64,000 nucleotides of DNA from Streptomyces longispororuber (GCF_024448165.1 NZ_JAMOLN010000001.1:95277-159276); one strand, 5' to 3'; shown: positions 41,909 to 52,018, numbered from the stretch's first letter. Numbers and translations are program-made. The notes: generated from the letters alone by a model not told the origin.

Positions 41909-42961
41909 TCAGCCCACCGCCTCCCGCGCGGCCGTCACGATGTCGGCAACCTGGGGCAGAGCCGCAGCTTCCAGTTCGCGGGCGTAGGGAATGGGGACTT
42001 CCGCGCTGCACACGCGTCGCACTCGGGCGTCGAGCGAGTAGAAGGCCTGTTCACCGATACGCGCCGAGACCTCGGCGGCGAGGGAACCGGTACGCCACGC
42101 CTCGTCGACGACCACGGCCCGGTGGGTGCGGACCACCGAATCGATGATCGTGGTGTCGTCGAGCGGGCGCAGGCTTCGCAGGTCCACGACCTCTGCCGAG
42201 ATACCGGCCGCGGCGAGTTCGTCGGCCGCCGCGAGGGTCTTCGGCAAGGACCCCCCGTAGGTGATGAGGGTGACGTCCGTTCCCGTCCGGCGGATCGCCG
42301 CTCGGTCGAGGGGCAACGGCTCTGCCGCCGGGCCGAGTTCACCTGAGGCGTTGTACAGAGTGCCGTGCTCGAAGATCAGGACCGGGTCGGGGTCGGCGAG
42401 GGCCGGTGCGAGCATGTGACGGGCGTCCTCGATGGTCGCGGGCGCGAGCACGCGCAGACCGGGGATGTGCGCGTACCAGCCCTCCAGACTGTGCGAGTGC
42501 TGCGCGGCGAGTTGCCGCCCGGCGCCCGTCGTCATCCGGATCACGAGCGGGACCGGCAGCTGGCCTCCGGACATATGCAGCAGCGTGGCCGCGTTGTTGA
42601 GGATCTGGTCGAGTGCCAGCAGACTGAAGTTCACGGTCATGATCTCGACGATCGGTCGCATCCCGGCCAGCGCGGCGCCGATCCCCGCACCGACGAACGC
42701 CGACTCCGACAGCGGCGTGTCCCGGATCCGCTCCGGTCCGAACTCCTCCAGCAGGCCGAGACTGACGCCGAAGCAGCCGCCGTACGCGCCCACGTCCTCC
42801 CCCATGAGGAACACCCGCCCGTCGGTGTTCAACGCCTCGCGCAGCGCCTCGCGGAGCGCTTCCCGATAGGTGGTCTTGTGCGGGGCCGCTGATGTCCCGC
42901 TCCGCGATGCCGTCTCCGCCTTCTCCGTCGCTGTCCGGTCGTTGACGTTCACGGCGGTCAT
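41909..42961 (-). CDS. 2-oxoacid dehydrogenase E1 beta subunit
   Basis: 350 residues from ATG 42961. After a polar leader ([20 protein letters not shown]) come the E1-beta signatures: [80 protein letters not shown] and [20 protein letters not shown]. It forms the thiamine-diphosphate heterotetramer with E1 alpha. Its start overlaps the E1 alpha stop by 4 bases. Substrate could be pyruvate, a branched-chain oxoacid or acetoin; sequence alone does not settle it. Confidence 0.93.
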   Translation of the reverse strand: MTAVNVNDRTATEKAETASRSGTSAAPHKTTYREALREALREALNTDGRVFLMGEDVGAYGGCFGVSLGLLEEFGPERIRDTPLSESAFVGAGIGAALAGMRPIVEIMTVNFSLLALDQILNNAATLLHMSGGQLPVPLVIRMTTGAGRQLAAQHSHSLEGWYAHIPGLRVLAPATIEDARHMLAPALADPDPVLIFEHGTLYNASGELGPAAEPLPLDRAAIRRTGTDVTLITYGGSLPKTLAAADELAAAGISAEVVDLRSLRPLDDTTIIDSVVRTHRAVVVDEAWRTGSLAAEVSARIGEQAFYSLDARVRRVCSAEVPIPYARELEAAALPQVADIVTAAREAVG

Positions 42962-44013
42962 AGCCGTGCCTCCTCCTCTTTCCGGGTCTCCCCCACCCCG
43001 CTGGTCACGTGCAGCAGCAGGTCCTCGACAGGTTCGGCCGCAGCCAGGTCCGCGGCCTCCACCGCGTGATCGATCTCCGCGCCCACCCGGTTCTCGATGT
43101 CCCGCAGCCGCGCGGTCGGCAAGGAGTGTTCGCGGCGCAGCCGGTCGGCGAACGTGACAACGGGGTCGCGTTTCCTCCATCGCTCGATCTCGTCCTTGTC
43201 GCGGTAGCGGTCGGGGTCGTACATCGAGTGGGCACGGAAGCGGTACGTGCGCAGTTCCAGGAAGTGCGGGCCGCTGCCCGAACGGATGGCCTCGGTGGCG
43301 CGCAGCGCGGCGCGTTCGACAGCCTCGACGTCCATGCCGTCGACCGCCCAGGCCACCATGCCGTACGAGGAGGCGCGCAGCGCCAGGTCCGTCTCGGCCT
43401 GGGCACGGTCGAGGGCGGTGCCCATCGCGTACTGGTTGTTCTCGCAGACAAGGAGCAGCGGCAGCCCCCAGAGGGCGGCCAGGTTCGCGGTCTCGTGAAA
43501 CTCGCCCTCGGCCACCGCGCCGTCCCCGAAGAAGCAACAGGTGACGCGGCAGCGGCCGTTCATCCGGTCCGCGAGGGCGAGCCCCGCCGCGAGCGGCAGG
43601 CCGCCGCCGACGATCGCATTGCCGCCGTAGAAGCGCCGGCTCGCGTCGAAGAGGTGCATGGAGCCGCCCCGGCCGTGACTGCATCCGGTGACCTTCCCGA
43701 ACATCTCGGCCATCACGGCCTCCGACGTCAGCCCCCGGGCCAGCGCATGGCCGTGCTCCCGGTACGTCGACACGATCGCGTCATCCTCGGTCAGCGCCTC
43801 GTTGACGCCGACGGCGACGGCTTCCTCTCCTACATAGAGATGGACGAAGCCCCGGATTCGAGCGGCGCTGTACAGCTCCACGCTGCGTTCCTCGAAGCGC
43901 CGGATGCGCAGCATGGACTCCAGCAACTTCTGCCGGTGCTCCGCCGTCGCCTTTCGGGCGGTACCCCGTCGGTTCGTCGCGCTCGCGGCGCGGTCGGTGC
44001 GTTTGGTGGTCAC
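42958..44013 (-). CDS. 2-oxoacid dehydrogenase E1 alpha subunit
   Basis: 351 residues from ATG 44013, overlapping the synthetase stop. After a basic N-terminus ([20 protein letters not shown]) the family motifs are [60 protein letters not shown] and the thiamine-binding [20 protein letters not shown] ending with NNQYAMGT. The phosphorylation-loop-like [20 protein letters not shown] follows. Length matches pyruvate/acetoin-type E1 alpha. No E3 gene is in the operon, so a housekeeping lipoamide dehydrogenase would be needed. Confidence 0.93.
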   Translation of the reverse strand: MTTKRTDRAASATNRRGTARKATAEHRQKLLESMLRIRRFEERSVELYSAARIRGFVHLYVGEEAVAVGVNEALTEDDAIVSTYREHGHALARGLTSEAVMAEMFGKVTGCSHGRGGSMHLFDASRRFYGGNAIVGGGLPLAAGLALADRMNGRCRVTCCFFGDGAVAEGEFHETANLAALWGLPLLLVCENNQYAMGTALDRAQAETDLALRASSYGMVAWAVDGMDVEAVERAALRATEAIRSGSGPHFLELRTYRFRAHSMYDPDRYRDKDEIERWRKRDPVVTFADRLRREHSLPTARLRDIENRVGAEIDHAVEAADLAAAEPVEDLLLHVTSGVGETRKEEEARL

Positions 44014-45833
44014 GGCTGTTCCTCCGATCCCTCCGGTCCTTCAACGGTCGAGAGATCTCCTTCGGGCAGACCCAGTTCACGGGCTCGCAGCAGTCGCCGC
44101 ATGACCTTGCCACTACGGGTGTGCGGCAGGTTCTGGTCGAAGGCAATCTCGCGCGGGGAAACCGCGGGGCCGAGCCTGCGCCGGGCGAAGACCAGCAACT
44201 CCCTTTCCAGCTCGGGTCCTTGTTCATACCCGGAGCGCACCGACACGAAGGCCTTCACGATGTTCCCGGCGACCGGATCCGGCCGCCCCACGACCCCGGC
44301 CTCGGCGACGGCGGGATGTTCCATCAGCGCGCTCTCGACCTCGAAGGGACCGATCAGATGCCCCGCCGACTTGATCACGTCGTCGGCGCGCCCCACGAAC
44401 CAGTACCAACCGTCCGCGTCCCGTCGCGCCAGGTCTCCGGTGAGGTACCAACCGTCAACGAATGCCTCGTCGTAACGCGCCTTGTCGTGGAGGTAGCCGC
44501 GGAACATCGACGGCCAGCCGGGGCGCAGCGCCAATTCGCCTTCCAGGTCCGCGGTTTCGAGGACGTGGACGTGTCCGTCGGCGGTGACCTTCGCCCGTCC
44601 GTCTGCGCCCTGTTCGAGCACCGCCGCGGTCACGCCGGGCAGCGGCCGCCCCATGGAGCCGGGCCGGATCTCGCACGCCGCGAAGTTGCCGATCATGATG
44701 GCGCCTGTCTCGGTCTGCCACCAATTGTCGTGCACAGGAAGCCCCAGGACCTCCTGCCCCCACACCACGGCCTCCGGATTGAGCGGTTCACCGACGGAGG
44801 CGATGAACCGCAGCGCCGACAGGTCGTACTCGCGAGGCAGCCGGTGGTCCCCCTGGCGGGGTGTCGTCCGCATCAGCATGCGCAACGCGGTGGGTGCCGT
44901 GTACCAGACGGTGACGTGCTGCTCCGCGAGGATGCGATACCAGCGCCGCGCGTCGAAGTCGCCCTCGTCCACGACCAGGCTGACCCCATGGGTGAGCGGG
45001 GCGACGATCCCGTACGACACGCCGGTCACCCAGCCCGGATCGGCGGTGCACCAGAACACGTCGCCGTGGTGCAGGTCCAACGCGTAGGCGGCGGTGACGT
45101 GATGCGCGAGCACGGCTTCGTGCACGTGCACGGCGCCCTTGGGGGCGGCGGTCGTCCCGCTGGTGAAATGCAGCAATGCCATGTCCTCACCGGACGTCGG
45201 CGGGATCGTGAACTCCGGCGGGGCGGCCGCCATGAGTTCGTCGTAGGACTGCGTCCCGGGCAGGTCCTGTGCCCCCTCCCCCACGATCAGTACGTGCCAC
45301 AGACCGGGGAGCTCATTCCGGATGCCCGCGACTTTCCGCCGGTACAGCGCGGCTGTGGTGACCAGGATCCGGGCGTCGCTCAGGGCGAGGCGTTGGCGCA
45401 CCGGCTCCGGCCCGAACGCGGAGAACAGCGGGCACAGCACACTCGTGTTCTTCAGCGCGCCGAGAACAACAGTGAACAGCTCGGGTCCGCGTCCCAACAA
45501 CGTGCACACACGGTCGCCGCGACCGATGCCGAGAGAGCGCAGGAGGTTCGCGAACTGGTTCGTCAGCTGGGCGAGTTCGGAGTAGGTGATGGTCGCGAGG
45601 GTGTCGTCACGTCCGACGCAGCGCAGTGCCACCGTCGCCCCGTGGCCCGCATGGACATGCCGGTCCACCGCCTCGTACGCGATGTTCAGGCCGCACCCGC
45701 CCGGCAGGCCGAGTAACTGTCCGCGTGCGTTGGACCAGGTGAACCAGCGGCGCTCGCGCTCGTAGTCGGCCAAGTTCGGCGGCACACGAAACCCTGTTCC
45801 CTCTGCGGGTTTGTGGATGGTCTGCCACGGCAT
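44010..45833 (-). CDS. acsA: acyl-CoA synthetase (acetyl-CoA synthetase-like)
   Basis: 607 residues from ATG 45833, preceded by GGAGGGCGTC. The adenylate-forming signatures are [20 protein letters not shown] (P-loop), [57 protein letters not shown] [18 protein letters not shown] and the C-terminal lysine region [20 protein letters not shown]. The W-QTETG motif favours acetate or propionate. It heads the operon with E1, E2 and ACP, so both acetate activation and oxoacid decarboxylation feed acyl-CoA here. A GGGGCCGAACGACCCC box lies 63 bases upstream. Confidence 0.92.
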   Translation of the reverse strand: MPWQTIHKPAEGTGFRVPPNLADYERERRWFTWSNARGQLLGLPGGCGLNIAYEAVDRHVHAGHGATVALRCVGRDDTLATITYSELAQLTNQFANLLRSLGIGRGDRVCTLLGRGPELFTVVLGALKNTSVLCPLFSAFGPEPVRQRLALSDARILVTTAALYRRKVAGIRNELPGLWHVLIVGEGAQDLPGTQSYDELMAAAPPEFTIPPTSGEDMALLHFTSGTTAAPKGAVHVHEAVLAHHVTAAYALDLHHGDVFWCTADPGWVTGVSYGIVAPLTHGVSLVVDEGDFDARRWYRILAEQHVTVWYTAPTALRMLMRTTPRQGDHRLPREYDLSALRFIASVGEPLNPEAVVWGQEVLGLPVHDNWWQTETGAIMIGNFAACEIRPGSMGRPLPGVTAAVLEQGADGRAKVTADGHVHVLETADLEGELALRPGWPSMFRGYLHDKARYDEAFVDGWYLTGDLARRDADGWYWFVGRADDVIKSAGHLIGPFEVESALMEHPAVAEAGVVGRPDPVAGNIVKAFVSVRSGYEQGPELERELLVFARRRLGPAVSPREIAFDQNLPHTRSGKVMRRLLRARELGLPEGDLSTVEGPEGSEEQP

Positions 45834-45895
45834 GACGCCCTCCCATCGGCTACGGCTCCTCCTTCGACCATCCGCCCCTGAGCCAAAGGCCTGGA

Positions 45896-45911
45896 GGGGC
45901 CGAACGACCCC
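45896..45911. promoter_or_regulatory. GC-rich dyad upstream of acsA operon (DevR/OsdR-like candidate)
   Basis: GGGGCCGAACGACCCC; its complement GGGGTCGTTCGGCCCC shares CGTTCGGCCCC with the box at 50860. It lies upstream of the acsA ribosome site. Assignment to a dormancy response regulator rests on gene context. Confidence 0.35.
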
Positions 45912-46137
45912 GAATGGGGCCCCGGCCGGACCTCGCTCGGCGCTGCCAGGCACTTCCGGGCGGGCTCACGCAGCCGGCCCAGCCTGGCCTCCCGACGCTC
46001 ACCTGCGGCGAGCCAGGGGCGCCGCCACGACAGCCGGCTCCTGCAACGGTCCCCAGGTACCGCTCATCGCCGACCTCTCCCGGAGGGCGGGGTGGTGTGT
46101 GCTTCGAAGCCTGGGACGTCCGCGCGCGGGGCACCAA

Positions 46138-46152
46138 GGGGCGATCGGCCCG
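46138..46152. promoter_or_regulatory. GGGGCGATCGGCCCG box (DevR/OsdR-like candidate)
   Basis: A near-palindromic box centred on CGATCG, 124 bases upstream of the small membrane protein gene at 46276. It is close to the boxes at 45896 and 50860. Confidence 0.35.
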
Positions 46153-46275
46153 CGAAGAGGCCGGCCGATCACTCCTGCCGGCGGAGTGCGTGGGAGCACT
46201 GTGGGGACAGGGGCCAGAAAGGGCCGTCAGACCTGATGGCCCGGAACACACTGAACGCAGGAAGGAAGGCACCCC

Positions 46276-46610
46276 ATGTACGGGTTCGCAATGCTCGCAC
46301 TGCTCGGCCTCGCCGTGCTCGCCGTTGCGCAGGTCGGCCCCGGTTCGTCTCCCTCGACCCGGAACTGTGGGCGTTCGTCCTGGTCACACTGAGCGTCGGC
46401 GCGGCATGGCTGGTGGACTTCAACCTGTTCGCGATCTGGAGGATGCCGGTGCGCAACGACACGATCGGAGTCACGGTGACCGGTCTGCTCATCGGAGGCG
46501 CAGGGCTCTTCTGGCTCGAAGTGCTGCGCTTTTACGCGGGTCTCGCCCGCAAGCTGACCGACGAGGCGGCCACCATGGAGAAGTCGGAGGGACTGCGCCG
46601 CGTCGCCTGA
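46276..46610 (+). pseudogene. small membrane protein, probably frameshifted
   Basis: ATG 46276 with GGAAGG upstream gives MYGFAMLALLGLAVLAVAQV, a first membrane helix, and then a frame ending in a stop near 46390. The neighbouring frame, open from about 46340, encodes RFVSLDPELWAFVLVTLSVG, AAWLVDFNLFAIWRMPVRND, TIGVTVTGLLIGGAGLFWLE and ends MEKSEGLRRVA at 46610. Together they would make a three-helix membrane protein of about 110 residues, so one indel near 46345 is likely. The family is unknown to me. Confidence 0.55.
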
Positions 46611-46908
46611 ACCAGTCGCGGTGGATCCGGAGAGCTCCGCTCCGTGCGGCCCGGCGTTCTTCTCTCACCGGGCCACGCACGAGCGGGGGAACCCCACCAA
46701 AGAGGAGGTCGCTCGGCCCACCTTGTTCTTGGCCACTCCAAGCAGGGCCGGGCGTCCTGCCGTCTTCGCCCCGGTCGGCACTGGCACACCGCCTGGGCAT
46801 CCGTAGGCTGGGATCAGCCTGCGGGCGAGCGGCCTCTCCCCTCCACCTCGCAGGTTCCGGCTGTTTCCCGAAGCTGCGATGCCGATGGGAGAGCGGGGAC
46901 GGTGAATC
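46611..46908. other. intergenic stretch before the phosphoribosyltransferase
   Basis: No gene recognised. Frames open here are shadows without ribosome sites. Confidence 0.4.
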
Positions 46909-47568
46909 ATGATGGTGTTCACGTGTCGTACCGCCGCGGGCCGCTGCCTGGCCCAGCAGGTGGCGGCTCTGCCTCGATGGACCGCATGCCGAACTCCCCG
47001 GGCGGTGTTCGGAATCGCCCGCGGGGGTGTTCCCGTCGCAGCCGAGGTCGCGCATCTCCTCGGCGCCCCTCTCGACATCGTTGTCGTACGCAAGGTCACC
47101 GCTCCCGGCAATCCCGGTCTGACCGTCGGGGCGATGGCGGAGGACGGGACACTCGTGTGCACGGGCGCCTTCCTGCGACGATTCGCCGCAGACAGCCCCC
47201 GGCTGCCCGAACTGGCCCGGGAGACCGAAAGCTGGCTCGCACGGCAGGCACACCTGCTGCGTGGGCGACACGAAGCCTTGGGCATCCGGGGTGGTGACGT
47301 CGTGCTGGTGGACGATGCCGCGTGCACCGGCGCCTCGGCACACGCCGCCCTGAAGGTCCTGCGACACCGGGGAGCTGCTTCGCTCGTCCTGGCCCTGCCG
47401 GGCGGGTCGCCGGAGGCTCTGGGACGTCTGCGCCCGTCGGTCGACGAGATCGTCTGCCTCGAGGCACTCGACACTGCGCTTGACTCCTGGTATGTGGATC
47501 AGAATCCCGTCAGTGACAGAGAGATCGTCAGCCTGCTGGAGACACATCGCACTGCGGTCGGGCGCTAG
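46909..47568 (+). CDS. phosphoribosyltransferase-family protein
   Basis: 219 residues from ATG 46909 (a second ATG follows immediately). The fold is type I PRTase: FGIARGGVPVAAEVAHLLGA, PLDIVVVRKVTAPGNPGLTV, GAMAEDGTLVCT and the PRPP loop GDVVLVDDAACTGASAHAAL, with LVLALPGGSPEALGRLRPSV near the end. In the loop, DDAACTGAS replaces the usual DDGIATGAT. These short PRTases of stress islands often occur with universal stress proteins; the base substrate is unknown. Confidence 0.88.
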   Translation: MMVFTCRTAAGRCLAQQVAALPRWTACRTPRAVFGIARGGVPVAAEVAHLLGAPLDIVVVRKVTAPGNPGLTVGAMAEDGTLVCTGAFLRRFAADSPRLPELARETESWLARQAHLLRGRHEALGIRGGDVVLVDDAACTGASAHAALKVLRHRGAASLVLALPGGSPEALGRLRPSVDEIVCLEALDTALDSWYVDQNPVSDREIVSLLETHRTAVGR

Positions 47569-47950
47569 CCGCTCCCCTCCGGTCCGAGTTTCCAGAGCCC
47601 ACGTCCCGCGCCTGCTCGACGGGGCGCGCGGCCACCGGTCGCGTCTCAAGCCGCCCCGGGTGCGGCCTCTGGGACGGTCGACCCCACGGCTGGGCCGATT
47701 GGCTCCCTTTTGGGGCCTGTCGCCTGTGTATGCATGTATGGCGTCGTCGTACAACAGAAGTAGAGGTTTCCCGTCCTCCAAACCAGGCGGCATCGTTCCT
47801 CCCGCGGCGCCGAGGTACGGGACGGGTGGCCTCTCGGCAGCGATCCAGCTGCCGGGGCGGCGGGCCGCTGGAGCGGGAGCGCGGCCCGCTCGCCTCGTTT
47901 CCCCTTGCTGCCTCAACTGGCTTGCGAGGTCTACGATGCGTGAGACCTGA
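47569..47950. other. gene-free stretch
   Basis: About 380 bases with only shadow frames. Nothing recognisable on either strand. Confidence 0.4.
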
Positions 47951-48157
47951 CTTGATGAACACGTAGGCGACCCGCCGGGTTCGGGCATTTCCGATGCCCA
48001 GCGCCGGGCCATCGCGGTGATCGTCCAGGCGATAGCCGACGGCGAGCGGTGGCGGGTGGCACTGTTGATGGAGCGCTTCATCGTGGACGCGGAACTGACA
48101 GCTCTGTTGGCACTGCGCGAGGCTCTCCGACAAGCACGCGCGAACGACGAGACCTGA
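47951..48157 (+). pseudogene. small conserved-looking protein lacking a clear start
   Basis: The frame DEHVGDPPGSGISDAQRRAI then AVIVQAIADGERWRVALLME and RFIVDAELTALLALREALRQ ends ARANDET at 48157. It is acidic and helical and clearly protein-like. The only in-frame starts are an unsupported GTG at 48017; a stop precedes at 47948. Either the start lies at a non-canonical codon or the 5' end has been lost. Confidence 0.4.
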
Positions 48158-48357
48158 GCGTGCAGGGCCCCGTTCGGCCGTCTGTAAGCATGGACGAATC
48201 AAGCGCAGGGATGCCTGGCCTCGGTGCCCGGCCCTGTCGCACCGGCAGGGTGAACGCCACGCGGAGACGAGTCGACGGGTGTCCTGCGGGCCGGTCAGCC
48301 GTGCCACCGGGAAACTACGGCACCCGCGGCACAGGCACTCCGCGATGGCGGCCGACG

Positions 48358-48904
48358 TCAGCAGATGCGGGGCAGTTGCTCGCCCAACGGCATGTCCACG
48401 ATGCGTTTGCCACCCACCAGGGTGCGCAGGACCACGCGGCCGGCCGACGCCTTGACGGCTGTGCCTATACGGACCGCCGCGGTGCCTTCCGGCAAGGCGT
48501 GCAAGGCGTCGAGCGCGGCGTCGGCGGCGTGGGGGGCGATGAAGGCGACGAAGCAGCCTTCGTTGGCCACGACGAGCGGGTCCAGGCCGAGCAGGTCGCC
48601 GGCCGGAGGGACGGGGACGGCGCCCTCCTCGATCTCGACGCCGATGTGCGCGTCACGGGCGATCTCCTTCAGGGCCGCCGCGACTCCTCCCCAGGGGGAT
48701 CGCGCAGTGCGTGCACGTGTGCGCCGAAGGGAGCGAGCGCCGTGACGAGCCGGTGCAGGGGCTGGGTGTCGGAGGCGATCTCGACTTCGAAGCCGAGGCC
48801 CTCTCGGGTGGAGAGGATGGCGGTGCCGTGGAGTCCATGAGTCCACAGAGGAGTATGGCGTCACCGGGCCTGGCGCGGGCGGCGGACGGGGTGAGCCCGG
48901 GGCC
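48358..48904 (-). pseudogene. hypE: HypE (hydrogenase maturation) C-terminal relic
   Basis: The minus strand reads GDAILLCGLMDS, then in a second frame HGTAILSTREGLGFEVEIAS, DTQPLHRLVTALAPFGAHVH and ALRDP. The third frame has WGGVAAALKEIARDAHIGVE, LGLDPLVVANEGCFVAFIAP and the terminal LGEQLPRIC at 48358. HypE ends in a conserved Cys that carries the cyanide ligand precursor, and PRIC is present here. Two frameshifts, a small deletion (VPVPPAG...LLGLD) and the missing N-terminal half make it non-functional. It is joined directly to a HydB-like relic. Confidence 0.8.
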
Positions 48905-49567
48905 GCATCGACCGCTGCCCGTGCCACCGCCGCTGTCAGCTGATCGCTTTCCGCGCGGGGCACCCGGGCCAGAGTCCGAGCGCCTTCCGCGCTGCCGACC
49001 CTCACCAGGTATCGAGGCCCCCGGCGTCCGCCAACTCGGTCAGAGCGACATCGACCCCGGTGTCCGCCGCGGGTCCGCCCCCCATCGACACGCAGAAACA
49101 TGTCGCCCCCGGCTCGGTGCACTCGACAGCGACGAGGAACGCCCCCTTCCGGCACTCCCCGTATCCGTCGTCCTGGAAGCGCCCACGGGCCAGGACCCGG
49201 TCCTGAATGGCGATGAAGGCCGTTCCGGCTGAGCCGCACGTACGACGAGTTCGCCGTCCGCGTCCCGGTCGACGTCCCACAGCTTCTCGCGCTGCGGGTG
49301 CAGGAAGGACTCCCAGGACTGCGGTCCGGAGGTGTGCGCGAAGGCCGCGCCGTCGGTGCGGCGCACCAATCGGTAGCGCCCTGCGTCCAGTTCGGTTCCC
49401 CAGCCCCACGGCAGGACGTCCGCGCTGTCGATCTCGGCGAGGACGACCGCGCCGTCACGGACCGTCGGTCCGATCACCGGGCGTCCATCGGCCACCAAGG
49501 CCGCTACGAGGGCGTCGAGCCCCGCACGATCGAGAACCGCTGATCCTCCGGTCTCTGCATCGCCCAT
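48905..49567 (-). pseudogene. NiFe-hydrogenase-associated iron-sulfur subunit (HydB/AsrA-like) relic
   Basis: From ATG 49567: AVLDRAGLDALVAALVADGR, PVIGPTVRDGAVVLAEIDSA, DVLPWGWGTELDAGRYRLVR and SFLHPQREKLWDVDRDADGE, VVRAAQPE. After an internal deletion and frameshift, FIAIQDRVLARGRFQDDGYG, GAFLVAVECTEPGATCFCVS and MGGGPAADTGVDVALTELAD follow. A third frame has YLVRVGSAEGARTLARVPRA. These match the first half of the beta subunit of bidirectional (sulf)hydrogenases; the 4Fe-4S C-terminal domain is gone and HypE sequence follows. It is evidence that a group 3-type hydrogenase locus once stood here. Confidence 0.75.
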
Positions 49568-49715
49568 CCTCCGTCGTCGTCCGCCGCCCGCAGTTGCGGG
49601 CTCCGTTGCCAGCTTCACGCGAACGGCTCGTCACGGGGATGGGCCGGGCGGCCCCAGTGCCAGGGCCTGCCTGGCCCGCGGGCCCGCCCGCGCGTGGCGT
49701 GCCGCGACATGCTCG

Positions 49716-49970
49716 GTGGCGTGCGTGCCCGCGACGTGCGAGGTGAGAGCACGCGGCCGTTGGCCGGCGGTCTTGGATCTCACGTGCCGGGCGCCAAAGA
49801 GGCGGGGCACCGCGCGCCGCAACCCGATCGACCGGCCGGTTCCCGAGATCGGCGACGAACTCGCTGCCAGCCGAGCCTTGGAGGACCTGGCGCTACGGTT
49901 CCATGACGTCGCGTCGAGCGACATCGTCGAGTTGACCGGGCCCGCGGAGCCGGGGAACCGGCCCTTGTGA
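49716..49970 (+). pseudogene. DUF1876 protein, C-terminal half
   Basis: The frame ends GTARRNPIDRPVPEIGDELA, ASRALEDLALRFHDVASSDI, VELTGPAEPGNRPL at 49970. PEIGDELAASRALEDLA is the conserved end of DUF1876 (dsRBD-like) proteins common in actinobacterial stress clusters. The N-terminal half, which should contain an E-H-x-x-T-x-A region, is not readable in this frame and appears scrambled by indels. Confidence 0.6.
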
Positions 49971-49983
49971 GAGAGCGGAGCGC

Positions 49984-50235
49984 ATGTCCGTGGTCATCGC
50001 CCGCGCTCGTGCGCACGACTCCACCCGTGACGTCACCGCCCGGATCACACGGCCCGGCTTCGTCGTCGAGCTGCGCCGACTCGACGGTACGGCCGTGGCG
50101 CCACCCCGCGCAGCCGCACTCGCCAACGCGGTGCACGACGGGGCGTGGCTCCCACCGGACCGACTTCCCTCGCGGTCGGGTGAGTTGGTGGGTGCGTGGC
50201 GTGTGCCGCACGGGGCGCTGTGGTCTCGTTCGCTT
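49984..50235 (+). CDS. hypothetical protein, 3' end uncertain
   Basis: ATG 49984 follows GAGAGAGCGGAGCGC. The start MSVVIARARAHDSTRDVTAR, ITRPGFVVELRRLDGTAVAP, PRAAALANAVHDGAWLPPDR is protein-like. The frame stays open to 50598, but from about 50230 it runs antisense to a better supported membrane protein gene, so the true end is probably earlier and perhaps displaced by a frameshift. I do not recognise a family. Confidence 0.35.
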
Positions 50236-50607
50236 TCAGAGCAGCAAGGTCGGCCAGCCCTCCGCCACCGCGACCAGCACCGCCACGTCGAGCAGCAGCC
50301 CGGCGGTCAGCCGCGGGCTGTACCAGAAGAACTTGAGGACAAGTCCGACCACGGCAGCGGCCACGGCCGCAATTGCCCAGTCCGCGAGGCCCACGAGCAG
50401 TGCCGCACCCGCGATGGCGTACAGCGCTGCAGTCGTGCAGGCGAGCAACCTGGCCGCGGCCGGTGCCCGCGCCTGAGGCAGGTCGGCTGCAGCCAGCACC
50501 CACGAGCGGTGTGGGGCGCGGTAGCCGCGCCGACGCGGTGCCAGCCACATCGGCATGTGCACGAAGCCGTGGCCCAGCAGGTACGCGACGACGAGTGAGC
50601 TGACCAT
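50236..50607 (-). CDS. membrane protein (four helices), unknown function
   Basis: 123 residues from ATG 50607. MVSSLVVAYLLGHGFVHMPM with a conserved GHGFVHxPMWL motif, then a basic loop RRRGYRAPHRSWVLAAADLP, and three further hydrophobic stretches (LLACTTAALYAIAGAALLVG, WAIAAVAAAVVGLVLKFFWY, LTAGLLLDVAVLVAVAEGW). It follows the 50-residue gene at 50626 by 18 bases and is probably co-transcribed with it. Confidence 0.75.
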   Translation of the reverse strand: MVSSLVVAYLLGHGFVHMPMWLAPRRRGYRAPHRSWVLAAADLPQARAPAAARLLACTTAALYAIAGAALLVGLADWAIAAVAAAVVGLVLKFFWYSPRLTAGLLLDVAVLVAVAEGWPTLLL

Positions 50608-50625
50608 GGCAGCACTCCCGTGTTG

Positions 50626-50778
50626 TCAGCGGTGGTACGGGGAACGGTCGTCGAGGTCCCCGCCGTCGCCGACGCAGCGGCGCTCCACGACGACGGTCTC
50701 CCGCTCGCCCGGCAGGCGCCGCCTGTCCAGACCGACATCCAGGATCACCGCACCGGTCATCGACAGCGGAACGAACAT
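50626..50778 (-). CDS. small conserved protein (50 aa)
   Basis: ATG 50778 is preceded by TAGGAGACGATC, a good ribosome site. The product is MFVPLSMTGAVILDVGLDRR, RLPGERETVVVERRCVGDGG, DLDDRSPYHR. It is short but ends cleanly 18 bases before the membrane protein gene. A GC-rich dyad at 50860-50874 lies about 80 bases upstream. Family and function unknown. Confidence 0.55.
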   Translation of the reverse strand: MFVPLSMTGAVILDVGLDRRRLPGERETVVVERRCVGDGGDLDDRSPYHR

Positions 50779-50859
50779 GATCGTCTCCTACCTCTGGACC
50801 GCGAGCCTTGAGCCCTCGGCTTCCCATCTTCAGGCTCTACCCGGCCCGGTCGGACGTCT

Positions 50860-50874
50860 GGGGCCGAACGTCCC
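50860..50874. promoter_or_regulatory. GGGGCCGAACGTCCC box (DevR/OsdR-like candidate)
   Basis: Its complement GGGACGTTCGGCCCC resembles the GGGAC-NNN-GGCCC type of dormancy-regulator sites. It lies upstream of the 50778 gene and between it and the universal stress protein at 51119. Confidence 0.4.
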
Positions 50875-51118
50875 GCGCAAGGGCCCGGACCGGCTCTGCC
50901 GCCAGGCCGCCTCCGGGTGACAAGGTGACAGTGTGAAGCCGTCCCGGCCCGCCCCTGGCCGACAGCGGCGACAGGCGGCGGCACGGACTCCGTCAGGCGA
51001 GATCGTTCCGGTCGTCCCCACGGTGCTTCCGGTCGACGTCGTGCGTCGCGCCTGCACACCGGCAGATCCGCATTGACCGACTCACCGCAGCGACAGCACT
51101 CCTGGGGAGGCGAAGATC

Positions 51119-52018
51119 ATGACCAAACCGGTCGTCGTCGGCCTCGACGGCTCACGAGAAAGCCTTGCCGCGGCCGACTGGGGCGCCCGCGCGGCGCTCC
51201 ACCGCGACCTGCTGCTCCGGCTCATCCACGCCTGGGAAGGCGCACCGGGGCTCGGGACCGCCGAGATACTGCAGCACGGCCGCTGCGTACCGCAGTACTG
51301 GGCGCGACGCACCTTGCGCGGTGCGCTGGAAGTGATCACCGAGCGCTATCCGCAGGTGTACGTCAGCGCGGAGCAGGTGCACAAACCGCCCCGCGAGGCC
51401 CTGCTGTCCGAGGCGGCGAGCGCCGAACTGCTGGTCCTCGGCAACGCGGGGCTCAGTGGTGTCGGGAGCCTCCTCACGGGATCCGTCGCCCTGACGATCA
51501 TCTCTCACGCCACGGTCCCCGTCGTCCTCGTCCGTGCCGGCTGGTCCGCCGCGGCCGACCGCAGCCCCGAGGGCGGCCCCACGTCCCTACGCACCCCGTA
51601 CCGCGACACCGTCGTCGCCGTCGACCCGAGCCGGTCCTGCGACGGCCTGCTGGCGTTCGCGTTCGACGAGGCCGCCAGGCGCGGCACGGCGCTGCACGCG
51701 GTGCACATCTGGCACCTGCCGTACAGCACCTCGAACACGCCGGCCTCGAGCGTCCACTCCCGTGCTCAGGATGCCGCCGTGGCGGCACTCGACGAACAGC
51801 TGCAGCCTTGGCGGGACAAGTACCCCGTAGTACCCGTGCACGCCACCGCCGTCCATGCCCGCAGTGCCCACGAGATCGTCCACGCCGCTCGTGACGCCGG
51901 ACTGCTCGTCGTGGGACGCAGGCCACGCCGCATCGGTCTGGGACCACACACGGGACCCGTCACCCACACGGTCATTCACCATGTCGGGTGCCCCGTCGCG
52001 GTGGTGCCGCACGACTGA
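51119..52018 (+). CDS. universal stress protein, two tandem Usp domains
   Basis: 299 residues from ATG 51119. Domain 1 is TKPVVVGLDGSRESLAAADW to LLVLGNAGLSGVGSLLTGSV, VPVVLVRAG. Domain 2 is YRDTVVAVDPSRSCDGLLAF to LLVVGRRPRRIGLGPHTGPV, CPVAVVPHD. The first domain keeps the G-x-x-G-x-G-x9-G-S/T nucleotide motif; the second has the weaker GRRPRRIGLGPHTGPV. Tandem Usp proteins are typical of DevR-type dormancy regulons. A GGGACGTTCGGCCCC box lies about 250 bases upstream. Confidence 0.93.
   Translation: MTKPVVVGLDGSRESLAAADWGARAALHRDLLLRLIHAWEGAPGLGTAEILQHGRCVPQYWARRTLRGALEVITERYPQVYVSAEQVHKPPREALLSEAASAELLVLGNAGLSGVGSLLTGSVALTIISHATVPVVLVRAGWSAAADRSPEGGPTSLRTPYRDTVVAVDPSRSCDGLLAFAFDEAARRGTALHAVHIWHLPYSTSNTPASSVHSRAQDAAVAALDEQLQPWRDKYPVVPVHATAVHARSAHEIVHAARDAGLLVVGRRPRRIGLGPHTGPVTHTVIHHVGCPVAVVPHD

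Noticed and set aside
44121..45716. Long plus-strand frame opposite the acyl-CoA synthetase
   Set aside because: Antisense shadow typical of high-GC genes; the minus frame has all adenylation motifs.
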